From Cyanophora paradoxa (Eukaryota > Glaucocystophyceae > Cyanophorales > Cyanophoraceae): a DNA stretch of 64,000 bases. The notes below the pieces were generated by a model. The model worked only from the letters and a program-made list of their open reading frames with translations. It did no database searches and was not told where the DNA came from. The stretch lies in contig QPMI01000141.1 of the NCBI GenBank assembly GCA_004431415.1, forward strand, positions 1-64,000. The letters run 5' to 3'. This document shows positions 63,690 to 64,000 of this stretch, piece after piece; positions within the stretch are counted from its first letter, which is position 1, and every line of letters begins with the position of its first letter. Both the position numbers and the translations under genes were made by a program.

Positions 63690-64000
63690 CCGCCCGCCGC
63701 CCCGCCCGTGTGCATGCGGCCCGGCCCGCCTCCCGAAATTTGACACCGGAACCAATGAGCGCGGAGGCTGGTTTGATCGGTGGCCCGATGAGACGATGAC
63801 TCTATATATAGCTGGACCGTCTGCCCGTACTCTCCCGCCCCGCCCCTTCGCGCGACAGAGGCCATGACGGGGTGCCAGGCTGCCAGCTCTAAACCCAACG
63901 CCTTTCACGTGCACCGCGCTGCCCAAAAGGCTCACGCCGCGGCCGTGGCACCGTCCACCCTTCTCTCCCCTGCTCACTCTAGATCTTGGTTCACTGCTCA
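63690..64000 (+). promoter_or_regulatory. Intergenic with CCAAT and TATA-like signals
   Basis: A CCAAT at about 63753 and CTATATATA at 63802-63810 on the plus strand. Rare in this GC-rich setting, so probably the promoter of a gene that starts beyond the window or of an unseen first exon. Confidence 0.45.

Noticed and set aside
1-64000. tRNA or rRNA genes
   Set aside because: I looked for T-arm and anticodon-arm patterns and saw no complete tRNA; no rRNA sequence was recognised. A covariance search would be needed to exclude them.

Overview
The window is nuclear DNA of a GC-rich, intron-rich photosynthetic microeukaryote, most likely an alga. Its genes carry short introns (about 50-100 nt), mostly GT-AG but with a clear set of GC-AG introns. 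One gene (47211-50282) encodes a carboxyl-terminal processing protease with a thylakoid-lumen type targeting segment, which implies a plastid. GC-rich sequence, GC-AG introns and an integrated polinton-type virus would fit a haptophyte or a pelagophyte-like stramenopile, but I cannot settle the lineage from sequence alone.

Left part (1-5350): a complete but non-autonomous LTR retrotransposon. Its two LTRs (1-278 and 5070-5350) are identical apart from three one-base length differences. Inside are a broken gag-like gene with a CCHC zinc knuckle, a long stretch of diverged tandem repeats, and a polypurine tract; there is no pol. This is the layout of TR-GAG elements. It sits inside the next element.

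Virus-like part (5351 to about 13.6 kb): an AT-richer, intron-less, densely packed polinton/Maverick-type provirus. It holds the 5' stub of a minor capsid (penton-like) gene cut by the LTR element, a major capsid protein, an FtsK/HerA-type packaging ATPase, an AP2-like small protein, a retroviral-type integrase, an AT-hook basic protein, and a protein-primed family B DNA polymerase. The polymerase gene is split by four one-base frame changes, but all its catalytic motifs remain. A 21-bp sequence is repeated exactly, in the same orientation and at similar distance, in front of the AP2-like and AT-hook genes, and looks like a viral promoter element.

Host part (about 14.5-64 kb), in order: fucolectin/F5-8C-type lectin (-), MEAK7-like TLDc protein (-), mitochondrial processing peptidase beta (+), spherulin-4-like protein (-), COX17 (+), EF-hand protein (-), a possible TULIP-like lipid-binding protein (-), dyskerin/CBF5 (-), AIMP1/Arc1p-type tRNA-binding cofactor (+), a short Gly/Ser-rich protein (-), a secreted kelch protein (+), a truncated copy of the Gly/Ser-rich gene (-), an MBIP-like ATAC subunit with polyglutamine (+), RNA polymerase I subunit A49 (-), an F-box protein (+), CtpA (-), a very large soluble-adenylyl-cyclase-like gene (+) and a two-HMG-box protein (+). 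Many neighbours are divergent pairs; dyskerin and the AIMP1-like gene start only 63 bp apart. Two genes (MPP beta, COX17) and the Gly/Ser-rich gene could be resolved exon by exon; for most others the span is reliable but the start or some splice sites are not. Several frame changes, in host, virus and retroelement alike, are one-base run-length changes, so some may be assembly errors rather than real lesions.
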